Shown here: positions 34,219 through 45,100 of the stretch, piece after piece
Layout: every line of letters begins with the position of its first letter
Numbering within the stretch: position 1 is the first letter of the stretch
Origin: Apoderus coryli
Lineage: Eukaryota > Arthropoda > Insecta > Coleoptera > Attelabidae
DNA length: 64,000 bases
Direction of reading: 5' to 3'
NCBI GenBank assembly: GCA_911728435.2
Contig: OU452201.1
Location: forward strand, 25,916,001-25,980,000
The notes under the pieces: generated by a model
What the model was told of the DNA's origin: nothing
Databases searched by the model: none
What the model saw: only the letters and a program-made list of their open reading frames with translations
Made by a program: the position numbers and the translations under genes

Positions 34219-34654
34219 GGTCGATTATGGAGCAGTATCTTGCGTGACTCTGCCCCTGATACATTATAAGCTCCGGACCGTTGAATTATTATTTATTTTT
34301 GGTTAGTATCTGGAGCGATATCTTGCGTGACTCTGCCCCTGATATCATTGCACACTCAGTACTAACGTTTGGTCAATTATAGAGCAGTATCTTGCGTGAC
34401 TCTGCCCCTGATACATTATAAGCTCTCGACCGTTGTATTTTATTGGTTAGTGTCTGGAGCGATACCTTGCGTGACTCTGCCCCTGGTATCATTGCACACT
34501 CAGTACTAACGTATTCCTAGTATTTGGAGGGTACCTTGCGTGACTCTGCCCCTGGTACCATGGCCACTCCAGACTAGTGTTATTTGAATTTTGTGATAAC
34601 TGCAGCGATACCTTGCGTGACTCTGCCCCTGGTATCATTGACGCTCAGTATATC
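34219..34654. ncRNA. tandem array of six structured hairpins with invariant loop
   Basis: Six units at 34219-34279, 34302-34366, 34371-34431, 34446-34510, 34517-34577 and 34595-34654. Each carries the identical 18-base loop TTGCGTGACTCTGCCCCT. The inner stems differ but always pair: GTATC/GATAC (units 1, 3), GATATC/GATATC (2), GATACC/GGTATC (4, 6), GGTACC/GGTACC (5). A middle stem follows: GGAGC/GCTCC (1), AGAGC/GCTCT (3), CTG-AG/CTCAG with one bulged base (2, 4, 6), TGGAG/CTCCA (5). An outer stem follows that: GGTC/GACC (1, 3), GTTAGTA or GTTAGTG/TACTAAC (2, 4), CTAGT/ACTAG (5), GATA/TATC (6). A 3' internal loop always starts AT. Units 1-2 and 3-4 form a ~145-bp dimer. The array lies between two convergent genes. 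Strand of transcription, if any, is unknown, and I know no RNA family with this loop. Confidence 0.75.
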
Positions 34655-35289
34655 AATGAACGATGTAATACTGGCAATTTTTGATTGATTTTATCTTAAT
34701 TCTGAATTAAAGTCGTAATTGACGACATGAAATAACAATAAGGAATTAATTAATAATAATGCACATTATAATACAAGATTTTACATACACACATGAGTAG
34801 AACAAAATTGCTCAGACTTTCCTTCTGTTTATTTACAGATATACGTCACCTCATCAACCGATTAAAGCTTCGGCCCAGTTACTGGCAAAGTAATTTTACT
34901 TTTTATATATATTTCTTTATTTTAAGTTTTTATTTTACTTTCTTTATTTCTTCATTATATGTATATATATTTATATATTTTCTTTTTCTCTGAATTTACT
35001 GTTTTACTTAAAAAGAATACAAAATAATATACGAAAACAATTAACGCATCCTGACAATTTATTATACTTTAAATTTTCCTATAGTATACGTGTGCATCTT
35101 TTAAAATCTAAAAAAGTAGTGCACAAATTAAAAAAAAAACATATTATACGGTTATTAAATTATTACCTATTTTTAGCAAAAATAAATGGGTAGGTAGGTG
35201 TGTATTGTAAAATATTTGTTTCTTATAATATAATATATAATATCCAATAATATGGAAAAAGCAAGTGGAAGTAGTGCACAACAAGTTAA
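34655..35289. other. intergenic, AT-rich, nothing recognised
   Basis: The ORF at 34793-34993 is a phenylalanine/tyrosine-rich low-complexity frame with no sign of being a gene. Confidence 0.5.
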
Positions 35290-36833
35290 CCCATTAATCC
35301 CCAACGTTGCGTAAACGAAACATTTTTTAAATATTTTTTTTTTCAATGTGCCAGTAAAAAAAAAATACTTTTTTGTTGCTACAATTTTTTCAAAATAGAA
35401 CAAAGACTTTACGTTTTAAGAAATAAGTCGACAGAGTCAAGATATTTATTTTGTGCGAATTTGTGAACTCGCAACATTTTGAGATTTATCATTTCATATA
35501 TTCGTCAATCAATTCGTCTGACACAGAAACGGCTGAGATATTTCAAATTATGGATTTAGATTCCCATGACCTTTAGTAAAATGGGCGTTATATGATATTT
35601 TACAAAACATGTATAGTTTTTGCATATTGGATCATTTTTCCTAATGTTGCGTATACGCAACGTTGGGAATTCCGGTAAGAAGGCGCCATAATGTCGCGCC
35701 CTTCGCTGACCCACAATTAGGTAGCATTTATTTTGTTTCTTACATTATTTGTGTGTGATTCTTCTTAGTGAGTGTCAACAAAGATACTAAGTTATAATTA
35801 TTGTGATTTAAAATTATATTATATATAAAATATAAAGTGAAGCTCTGGAAAATATTGACTTGAAGTAAGTTATAATTATGGTTCTGTTTGTTAATTTTTT
35901 TTCTAAAATAATTTGTTTGGTTATAGTGATGTCTTGGAAAAACAGAATGCCTTTGTCATCTGCGGAGCTTTTAGCTACATTGGAGGAGGATGAGGATTTA
36001 CTGCAGACTGATACCATTGATGCAGTATACTATATTCCGCCACCCGTAGATGCACTTACAGACGAAGAGGAGCTTGACGAAGATATATGTGAGAACGTTG
36101 AAGATTTACCAGATGTTGCGGGGACCTACGAAATACACGCAAATTTGTCTGATACTTCTGAAGCCTTAGATAATGAATCTTTACCGTCAAAATCCAAAAA
36201 AAGCAAAACTATGTGCAAAAAATATAAAAATAAAGTCGAAGAAAACTCTACCGAAGTGGAGAAAAGAGACCCCAATATATACAACAGGACCATATAATGA
36301 AGATAATAATAACTTGGAACAAATTGAAAACAGAGTTTGCGGTAAAAGCCCTTTGGAAGTTTTTTCCTTGTACTTCAGTGACGAAGTTTGGGAAAAAATA
36401 ATATCTTATACAAGAAAATATGCTCACGACAATAATCGGCATTCATTTGATATTGATAAAACAAGCCTAAAGCGATTTTTCGGCATACCCATTTTTTCGG
36501 GATACCATACGTTACCAGCTACAAAACTCTATTGGTCAAAAGACAACAAAGCAAGAAGAAGATGCCGACAGTGTAAAAACAACACAATATACATGTGTGC
36601 TAAATGTAAGGTGCATCTTCACACAAACTGTTTTGAAATATTTCACACTAAGTAGTAGTAGTATCTGTTTACCGTAAATCCCAATGTTGCGTATACGCAA
36701 CATTTTTTTGTAAGAAAACTAAAAACTTGTATTTTTTTTAACTTGATAAACAGTTATTTGGACATAGGTTTAATAATAAAATAAACTAAAATCACCGAAA
36801 TTGTTTGATTTTCCAAGCTTGGGAATTAATGGG
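35290..36833 (+). mobile_element. piggyBac derivative with deleted catalytic core
   Basis: Flanked by TTAA on both sides (35286-35289 and 36834-36837). The ends are inverted: CCCATTAATCCCCAA left and TTGGGAATTAATGGG right. The plus-strand coding part starts at ATG 35929 with an acidic N-terminus (SSAELLATLEEDEDLLQ). It shifts frame near 36280 and continues through KSPLEVFSLYFSDEVWEKII and LPATKLYWSKD. It then joins directly to a cysteine-rich tail (CRQCKNNTIYMCAKCKVHLH) and stops at 36655. In piggyBac transposases the catalytic aspartates lie between those two parts, so the core (~300 residues) is absent. Three copies of an ACGTTGCGT/TGTTGCGTATACGCAACA palindrome lie at 35302-35322, 35643-35663 and 36683-36703. 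Confidence 0.85.
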
Positions 36834-36837
36834 TTAA

Positions 36838-38758
36838 CGCAGTTATTATCGAAAATGATATAGTTTATTGTTTAACTTAAGTTTTTTAATCTAATAATCT
36901 TATAAATCTGCAGACTTTTTGAAAATATAAATAAAGCCAAAAGCAGAGCTTTTAATAACGGCTGGTATTAGACGTAGGTATTATGATTGGCTAACGGCAG
37001 GGTAAACTTAAATTGATTGAGAGTTTCATATAATGTTTTTTTATTTCGTATTATTATTAAGTAGGTAAATATAGTCTAGATAATAAATCAACTTTATTTA
37101 AATTTTTTAAGAAAACTATATTAAGGTAAGGTACCTAGAAACATAACCTATAATATTTTATGCAGTTGACGAAGTACAGATATCCCTACTAATTTTACCT
37201 TTATTTTTTGTTATGCTTCACACCACAGTAAACTGTCACAAACCGCCACCGACAAAGACTCCCCTTTTACCTTAGGTACCATGACCATTGCAGTCGATTA
37301 ATGTGTTAAGAACCGTTTATTGTCAGTGAATATGGCGGATTGGTACCAAAACGCTTAGTTATGAATTTCCTTATATTTTAATTTTACTTCTTTTAATATA
37401 ATATTTTATTTAATATTACAAATTAAAAAGTTACTGTCTATAATTTTATATAACCTTTAATTTCATAAAAAATCACAAAAATTATCTGTATAAAATAAAC
37501 AACTAAAAATTAATATTAACAACTTTAATATCTCTTTATTGCTTCTAAATTAAGAATGTATTGTAGGGATTATATTAGCACATAGGTACCTAAATATAAG
37601 TACCTAGGTATATAAGTATAGGTAGTAATTTTAATTAGAAAAAGATACAAAATGTATCTATCTATTGATCGTTTCGTTTTGTTACTTGTTCACACCTATT
37701 TTATATAAAATTGAATGACATGCCTAAACCTGATGACATGAATTATGTATAAATGATGACTTTGATAATATATAAATCTAAATTTATAAAAATAATAACG
37801 TAATATACAATATGACGACTTAAGTTTAGGTAATAAAATTAAAATGTAGTTTAACGCTGATTAATTATTTTTTGAACAACAAAATAAAAGTATTTCATTA
37901 AAATTATTATTGGCAAAGAGTAGCACAACAACGAAGATTTGATCACAGAGCCATAATAGATCCTTATAATTTATTATTAATTAAAATTGTAATATCACAG
38001 TTTGAAAAATACTAAAAAAGTATTTTTATATTATGTAAATTTATTGCTAACAAAATAAATCTTTAAGAAACTCTTAAAATTGCAACAGCATTAGAAAAAC
38101 TCGATTCAAGTATTCACACAATGAAAACAGGAATTTTTTGGGATCTGAGTCAAATATACAAAAAAACTAACTCATGTAAAAGCCAACACTTTAATCCAAC
38201 CATATTTAAAAGGGTCAAAAATATTTATTTTATTAAACAAAACACTTAACAAATAACAAAATTTGAATGAATATTTGCAAAACATTGGGATTAAACTGAT
38301 TGAGGTTTTTTTACACATTTTGACTCAAATCTCAACAAGCTCGGTTATCATTAAAGAGAAATTAGTTTATGACACTAGTGTGTTTACTTTAGAATTTGAT
38401 CAGATAAACACTTAATCTTATAACAGATGAACAACTTGTATAGTCAACCACACTCAAACAACGGCTTCGTTGACTGATTTCTAAATAGAATAGAATAGAA
38501 AGTACTATTGTTAAAAAGTTCAAAAATCTGATACTTAGATATTCAAAATATTTAGCCTTAAAAATGTCACATTGCTGAGTTGTACAGTTATTGGCATACG
38601 AAACTGAGCTAGATTTGCATTTTTAATACGCTCTAATGCAACTTTAAAGAACAGTATCTGCATGCCTAACCTTGTTGAAATTTAATACAATAATCACCGT
38701 AGGTACTCTTTATTTTCTGCGCCAACAACTTATACTTAATGTTTTTTAAAATAAGATT
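36838..38758. other. intergenic and probable dorsal 3' flank
   Basis: AT-rich, no coding signal. It may include the end of the dorsal 3' UTR. Confidence 0.45.
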
Positions 38759-38761
38759 TAT

Positions 38762-38767
38762 TTTATT
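38762..38767 (-). promoter_or_regulatory. possible poly(A) signal of dorsal
   Basis: AATAAA on the minus strand about 92 bases past the dorsal stop codon. Other AATAAA hexamers occur further on, so use of this one is a guess. Confidence 0.3.
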
Positions 38768-38858
38768 TATCACACCATGGCTCAGAATCAAGTCCTATTT
38801 GACTTAAATATTAACAACTAAACGAAATTACTGAGATTAAACTGGGACATTACTAAGG

Positions 38859-39160
38859 TTACATATTTTCTTCAAACACTTTGTTTGTTAATCGCGTCAA
38901 ACTGTCACTAAAGTTTGCATCTTGAACTTGAACATTAATATCTGACAAAGACAAGTTGTTCATATCCGGAAACGTTTCACCATTTCTCATTGAATCCAAT
39001 TTGGAATCTAATTCAGCTGAATCGATATTATGTGTATCCAAATCCAGCAAATCGTTTACATATTGTGGGATATTACTCAGTTCATTGAATGTAGTTATCA
39101 TTCCAGTGGAGGTAGATGGAATATTCCAGGTTTGGACTGGTTGTAAAGGTGACATGCTTC
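38859..39160 (-). CDS. dl: dorsal terminal exon (acidic activation region)
   Basis: Acceptor TTTTCCAG. Encodes SMSPLQPVQTWNIPST, an acidic block (VNDLLDLDTHNIDSAELDSK), and ends TNKVFEENM before TAA at 38859-38861. Leucine/aspartate repeats fit a transactivation domain. Confidence 0.93.
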
Positions 39161-42100
39161 CTGGAAAATAATAAAATTTCCTACATATTATATTTCAAAT
39201 CTTATTACTGAAAGTGTACTACTATGAAGGCGTCTCGCTATTGATGAAACCGTCATTAGGTTCCTAACGGAATTTAATATCAATATAATATAATTTTGTT
39301 TCAATATCAAAGACATAAGTCTGAATTATTATCATTAATACGTTGTGAAAATGAATGATACTCTTTGTTTTTATATATTTATGGATTCCAATCAGCAGGA
39401 CAAGAATACAAATTATCGTTACTAAAAATCTTTAATCTTACTTGGACCGAAACGATTATAGGTAGGAGAAATACATCATTTATAATAATGATTACATTGA
39501 AAAAATATAACATAATCAAGCTATATTTCTACATAGGTAATTTATTTTTAATTATTTGATTTTATACAATTATTTTTTTGAATGTAATGTGATATTTACG
39601 TATTTGGTTAGTTTCTATCTATTATTATGTGTAAATTGTTTTGTTTTTAGAATTATAAGACCAGAGGAACGAAACAGTTTTGCGTTGCCGAAACGTAATT
39701 AAAAAAAAATGATTTGACATTAAATAACAGTAAGTAGTTATTTAATTTTATATTTTTAATTGTGGACCTCATCCCATGAACATTCTGATCGAAATATGTG
39801 TGATACATTCATATATATAATGTCACCTCTAAAATATGGATCTACTTTACGATTTTTAATAACAAAGTAGGTAGAATATTAACAAGTTCGCACCGAGTGG
39901 CTCATATATAATCCACAACGATATTTCCAGTAGAATAGCGTCTCACAGGTGAGCCATGAGCATACACCAATAATAAGCATTCTCGGTTGTGTTTGTGGTT
40001 ATGAGAGAAGTATAGTCTACTGTAATGGTTGGCTCATATATGTGTCGCGTAGTCCGCGGGTTTCTGACATAGTTAGTGTTCTACATGATTCTAAATGTAA
40101 AACGTGCATTTCTATGGAACGGATGTCTCCTTTATAACAAACAAAAGTACAACAAAAATCACCTATCCAAGTACAGTTTCGGGAGATGGTAATCCTGCAA
40201 TTGTGTAAAATTCATTCTGCACGAGTATTCTTAACTCCCTACCGGAAAAAAGAAAATCATTATTCAAAAAAAGTGGAAAAAAGGCTAAGGTGTAAGTAGA
40301 ATTTGTTCATCAGAAAAAAATCCGTACACAATCATTTTGTATTTGCGAGATATGCAAGGAGAAAAATGGCCAGATGATCGGTTTGTGTGTGGATCCGTGC
40401 TTTAAAATATATCAAGAAGGTATCTAAAATAACCCAAAATGTTTTCCTATTTTTTTTTTTTTTATATATAAAATTGCCAATAAATGTCTTAACAAATGGC
40501 GCATATTTGTGTCGTGCGGTCTAAAGGGTTGATTTTGTGCCCATAGACCAACGTCCCATATATGAGCCACAGCAGTAGACCTTTAAAGAAAAAGGCATAT
40601 CATGTAACGTGCACTGTTTTTTTTTTATATGTTGTCTGTGTGGACGAAACACAAATCACCCCTCGGTAACGAACGTGTTTTAAACACGCAAGCAAGCAGC
40701 AACAACACCAGAGCTTTCTTCCATGCCACGGCCTCTCTGCGCGAAGTCTCAACCCCTTGCAAGCCCGGGATGGCTCTTGTCTTCTAAGCAATGGCACGAC
40801 AATTGGTTACCGGTGGATGAAACATTTTCAGGAACTACTAAACAGGAACAGGATTGTCGACAATGCTGCACTCGATCGGTTGCCACATAGATCAACCCAA
40901 CAACACTTAGGAGAGGTACCTTCCCTGCAAGAAGTTGATAAGCCTATTCGACAGCTAGCGCTGATGGTATATCTCCTCAGTTTTTTAAAGAAGGCGGACC
41001 AGTGATATTGGAACATTCGCATGTTCTGATAACCAAAATATGGAACACCGAAACCGTGCCTGCTGAAATAATAATAAGATGCTTCAATTGCCACTATATT
41101 TAAAAAAAGGGGATAGATCCGTATATTGAAACTATCGTGGTATCTCTCTCCATTGCGGGAAGGGTTGTTTCAAGAATTTTGTCCAATCGTCTTCTCCCAC
41201 TCTCGGAAAAGTGCTTGCCGGATACACAATATGGTTTTAGACCCAACAGGGGTCAGCCGACATGATATTCAGTGCCAGGCAAATACAGAAAAAGTCACTG
41301 GAGCAAAATCGTCCTCTATAAATGGGTTTTATAGACCTTGTCAAGGCGTGCGATTTCGTTAACCGTGAGGCTTCTTGGGGGATACTATATGAAAGCACCA
41401 GTTCTCAACAGCAGCGCACCGGGAGAGCCATTTCCAATGTGTCATTGCACCGACCTTGTTTTCGATGTTCGTGGGAACGGTCATTCAACTGGTTAACCGT
41501 AGTGATACTTATTACTATGTCAAAATTTGACAGATGTACTATTGATACTGTACCACACCACCAAAATCTTCAACTGCTTTGGCCGCGTCAGTCACATCCC
41601 GAAAGGCATGAATTTTGAAAGTACAACATCGGCAATCCAATTAATTTGATACTCTCAGACTCTACTTTAGCAAATTAGTTTGAAACAGCAATACAAAATA
41701 GTTATACCCTCACTAGAAGTAATGAATGTAGAGTAAAATATTTTTACCGTCGACCGTCCATTAATGATGTAGGTGCCTATTTTAACGCACTCAAAATCGT
41801 TCATAAAAGACCCCTATTAATCAATCATTTTCTATTAATCAACGATTCTATTACATGCAACCCAAAGTACATTGCTGTTATACATTTATATTGGCATTGA
41901 ATATAAATAGAAAATAACTAGTGATTGTTTATTATCGTTAAATAAATAAAAATTGAAATTATATAAGTATATTTTTGAAAAGTACAGTCTACGGAAAAGT
42001 TTTGTAAGGAACTATGTGAATTAAAATAGCGATTAACAATCTCGAACATTAACGCGTAAGCGCCCTTATTAATACACTTGTTTGTTAAATATCTATTACC

Positions 42101-45100
42101 CACCTACTGTTAATTTAATTAATAAATAATTTGCTAACCTGGAGAGATCATCATAGCGCCAACAGTTGGATGACATGTGACGGCATGAATGCTACCAGGT
42201 GATGGAGACGGAGTGATGGTTTCCATTTGTATGTAATTTGGACTGTAATAACCATACACTGTACCATCATATGGAGATGTAGTTTCTACAAAAAAATTAT
42301 ACCAATATATCAATGATCAATAAGAGAATAGATGCTATGCATTCATTATTAACATTTTTTTTTATTGATAGTTAAAAAAATATTTTTGTAGGAAATAAGA
42401 AAGTGAATTTAGAATTTGTCGACGTGAGACCAATCTGTCCCCGCTATCGTAAATGTTATATATAAATTTAGAGAACAAGGCAAAACAACTACTCCACTGG
42501 CTAATACTACGACTCGCATAGAATTACAAGCACAAGTATTCGAAATAAATACTAAAATGAAATTTTTATTTAGCTTTTTTGCATTAAATTAGCTGAGTGA
42601 AGAATTTGCTACAGAGCAAAAGCAATAAATTATTAATTTAACACAAAGCAAATGGTTCTGCTACTACCTTCTACTTTGCAGCATTTGCTTTTATTTGAAC
42701 CAATTGCTTCTGTTTTATTCATCAGACTTATTGTCTCCACACTCCTGCTGTATTCTTCTCATAATACAAACCCATTTTTTGTAAGATTAACTGAATACCT
42801 ATCATTTTAAATCTGTGATTTTTTGCTAAAATAAAATACCTGAGGCATTATTTTTGAACGGCAAATATAGCTCTTCACTTTGAAATTCGATATCAAAATA
42901 GAGAAAACAGATTTATGGCAAGATCCAAAAATATCACTAAGGACGATTTTAGGTAAAGTCTACAAGAAGTGACATAAAAAAAAAATTTAAAGTGCTATTT
43001 GTTGCTCGTATTAGCATGAAAATTGTAAATTTTAACAGCCTTTCGGATATATGATTATAAAGGCAGGAGTTCTAACGGATATAGGTACTTTTGACACCCG
43101 ATAGTTTGAAAAGAAGTCAGTATTACGTGAATCAGTCTACCCACCAGATAGATACAATTCTTAGGTTAAGTTAACCTAGCCTAACCTAACTACATTATTA
43201 GTAGTACATTAGTTTCAATACCTTTTTGTATAGATTAATTTTATAGATTTTGAATTGATCATTTAATAAAGTCCTTCCAAAATCTTACCTCTTGGTTCGG
43301 GTTTCACAACATTTAACTGGTGGTTTATTTGATACTGGACATCACCTGAAAATTTAAAACAACATACTAAATTAAGTAGTCGGATAATACCAGAAACAAA
43401 ACGAATTAAACTAATATACAAAATTAATTCAAAATAGACAATTATATTAAATATGAACATGCAAAATAAATTATAAATTAAATCCAAAGCCAAACCTTAT
43501 GTAATGAAAAGCATAATATTTTAAGTTATAAATACTAAAAATTAACGTGATCATTCACATCATCATCACAACAAAAACCGGTGTGTTCTATCCGAAATCT
43601 ACAGAAATACTGAAACTCCCTCGGTATTTAATAATGTAGCATTATTACATAAATAACACAGTAAAAGCATTTTGAGGTATTTTTGACATATAAAGACTTC
43701 ACACCAGCAAATTATAAGAAATAGCTTTTTTCAAATATCTTATATTATTAGTGTAGGTCCGGTATATTTTTATCATTTTCATTACACATAGACTTTTGGC
43801 TGCCAAAGAAACAAAACTTAGTGAATGATAAGTGCCACACAATAAGCTAACTACGTATTAGAACCAAACATATTTAAAACAAGCCACACAATTTAAACAC
43901 TTGTTTACAAACCTTTTATACTCCAAATATCGATAAAGCTATAATTTGAGAATCAATTACAAAAGGGAATAATGAGAGACTAGCCATATACTTTTTGTTA
44001 AAAATGTGAATATATTTCTATCTTTTATCATTGTATAATTTGATCAGATAAAAGCAATTTTATATCGTTACAAAAATGTGTAGGTATATAAAGCTTAAGA
44101 AAATCTAACAATCTACTTCATAAAAACTTTCCTAAACACGAACAATTTCTAGAATTTCTTATATAAATTATAACCGTCAATAAATACTCAAACACTCGTT
44201 CTCACTATTAAAATATGCTAAAAACCATCAACATTATGTATAGATTTTTACGTATGAATACGAAAACAATAAACCTTAATAACTTTACCAATGAAACTTA
44301 TGTGAACAGGATGTAAAATGTGTATGATGAATTAATAAATCATGAGCACGTGAGAAAGTCACATCTTTTCTTCAAAAATATCGAGACAACATTTGAGCAT
44401 AATATAGGTACCTCTAGAATTTACCCCACTAAAAGGTGAAATAGTTTCATTCTATTTTTAGGGGATTTTGGTTTCATTTCAGAGTTAATCATGATTGGGT
44501 ATAATTTAAAAAGTTTATATGATTTTTGATTATTGCATTTTCTCGAAGATGAATGAGACTATATTTGTTAGGATTTTAAAGCTAGCGCTAAACTACACAA
44601 CAATTTTTATTTAAATAGCTATTAATCTTTTTATATTACAACTAGTTTTGCAGATTGGTGTGCACTGAAAAGAAAAATTGCACATGTGCAGTACGGAGTA
44701 CTTTAAAAGTAATTCCCCGTAAGGACAGCCTATATTATTATATCTACATCCGAGATATTGCACACATTTTCCGGGATAACCTGTATATACTGGAAAACTT
44801 GTTAAATTGTGTTAAATTAATTTTCTAAGACCACTACAAACGCATGTTGGAGGCCTGGATACTACACTATAAATAATGAAATCGTTGAATTCAACTAAAA
44901 ATGTTTCCGTCCACAAAATTGTTTACGTAAAAGTGTCCCTCCGGTAATAAGCAGTAGTAGTTATTTCGACAGTAAATAAAATTATGGCATATACTGTAAC
45001 AAAATTTCATTACGCCGAATTGATTGATCAATGTACCTACTATACATAACTTGAAAAATGCATTTTATGGGTGCGCATATTTATAGCTCAGTTGTAATAA

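Noticed and set aside
34219..34654. Hairpin array as microRNA cluster, hammerhead or iron-responsive elements
   Set aside because: The loop, not the arms, is conserved, which is opposite to microRNAs. No CTGATGA/GAAA core for a hammerhead. The 18-nt loop does not match the CAGTGN loop of iron-responsive elements.
34793..34993. Plus ORF just right of the hairpin array
   Set aside because: Dominated by Phe/Tyr/Ile from TTT/TAT runs; no evidence that it belongs to the array.
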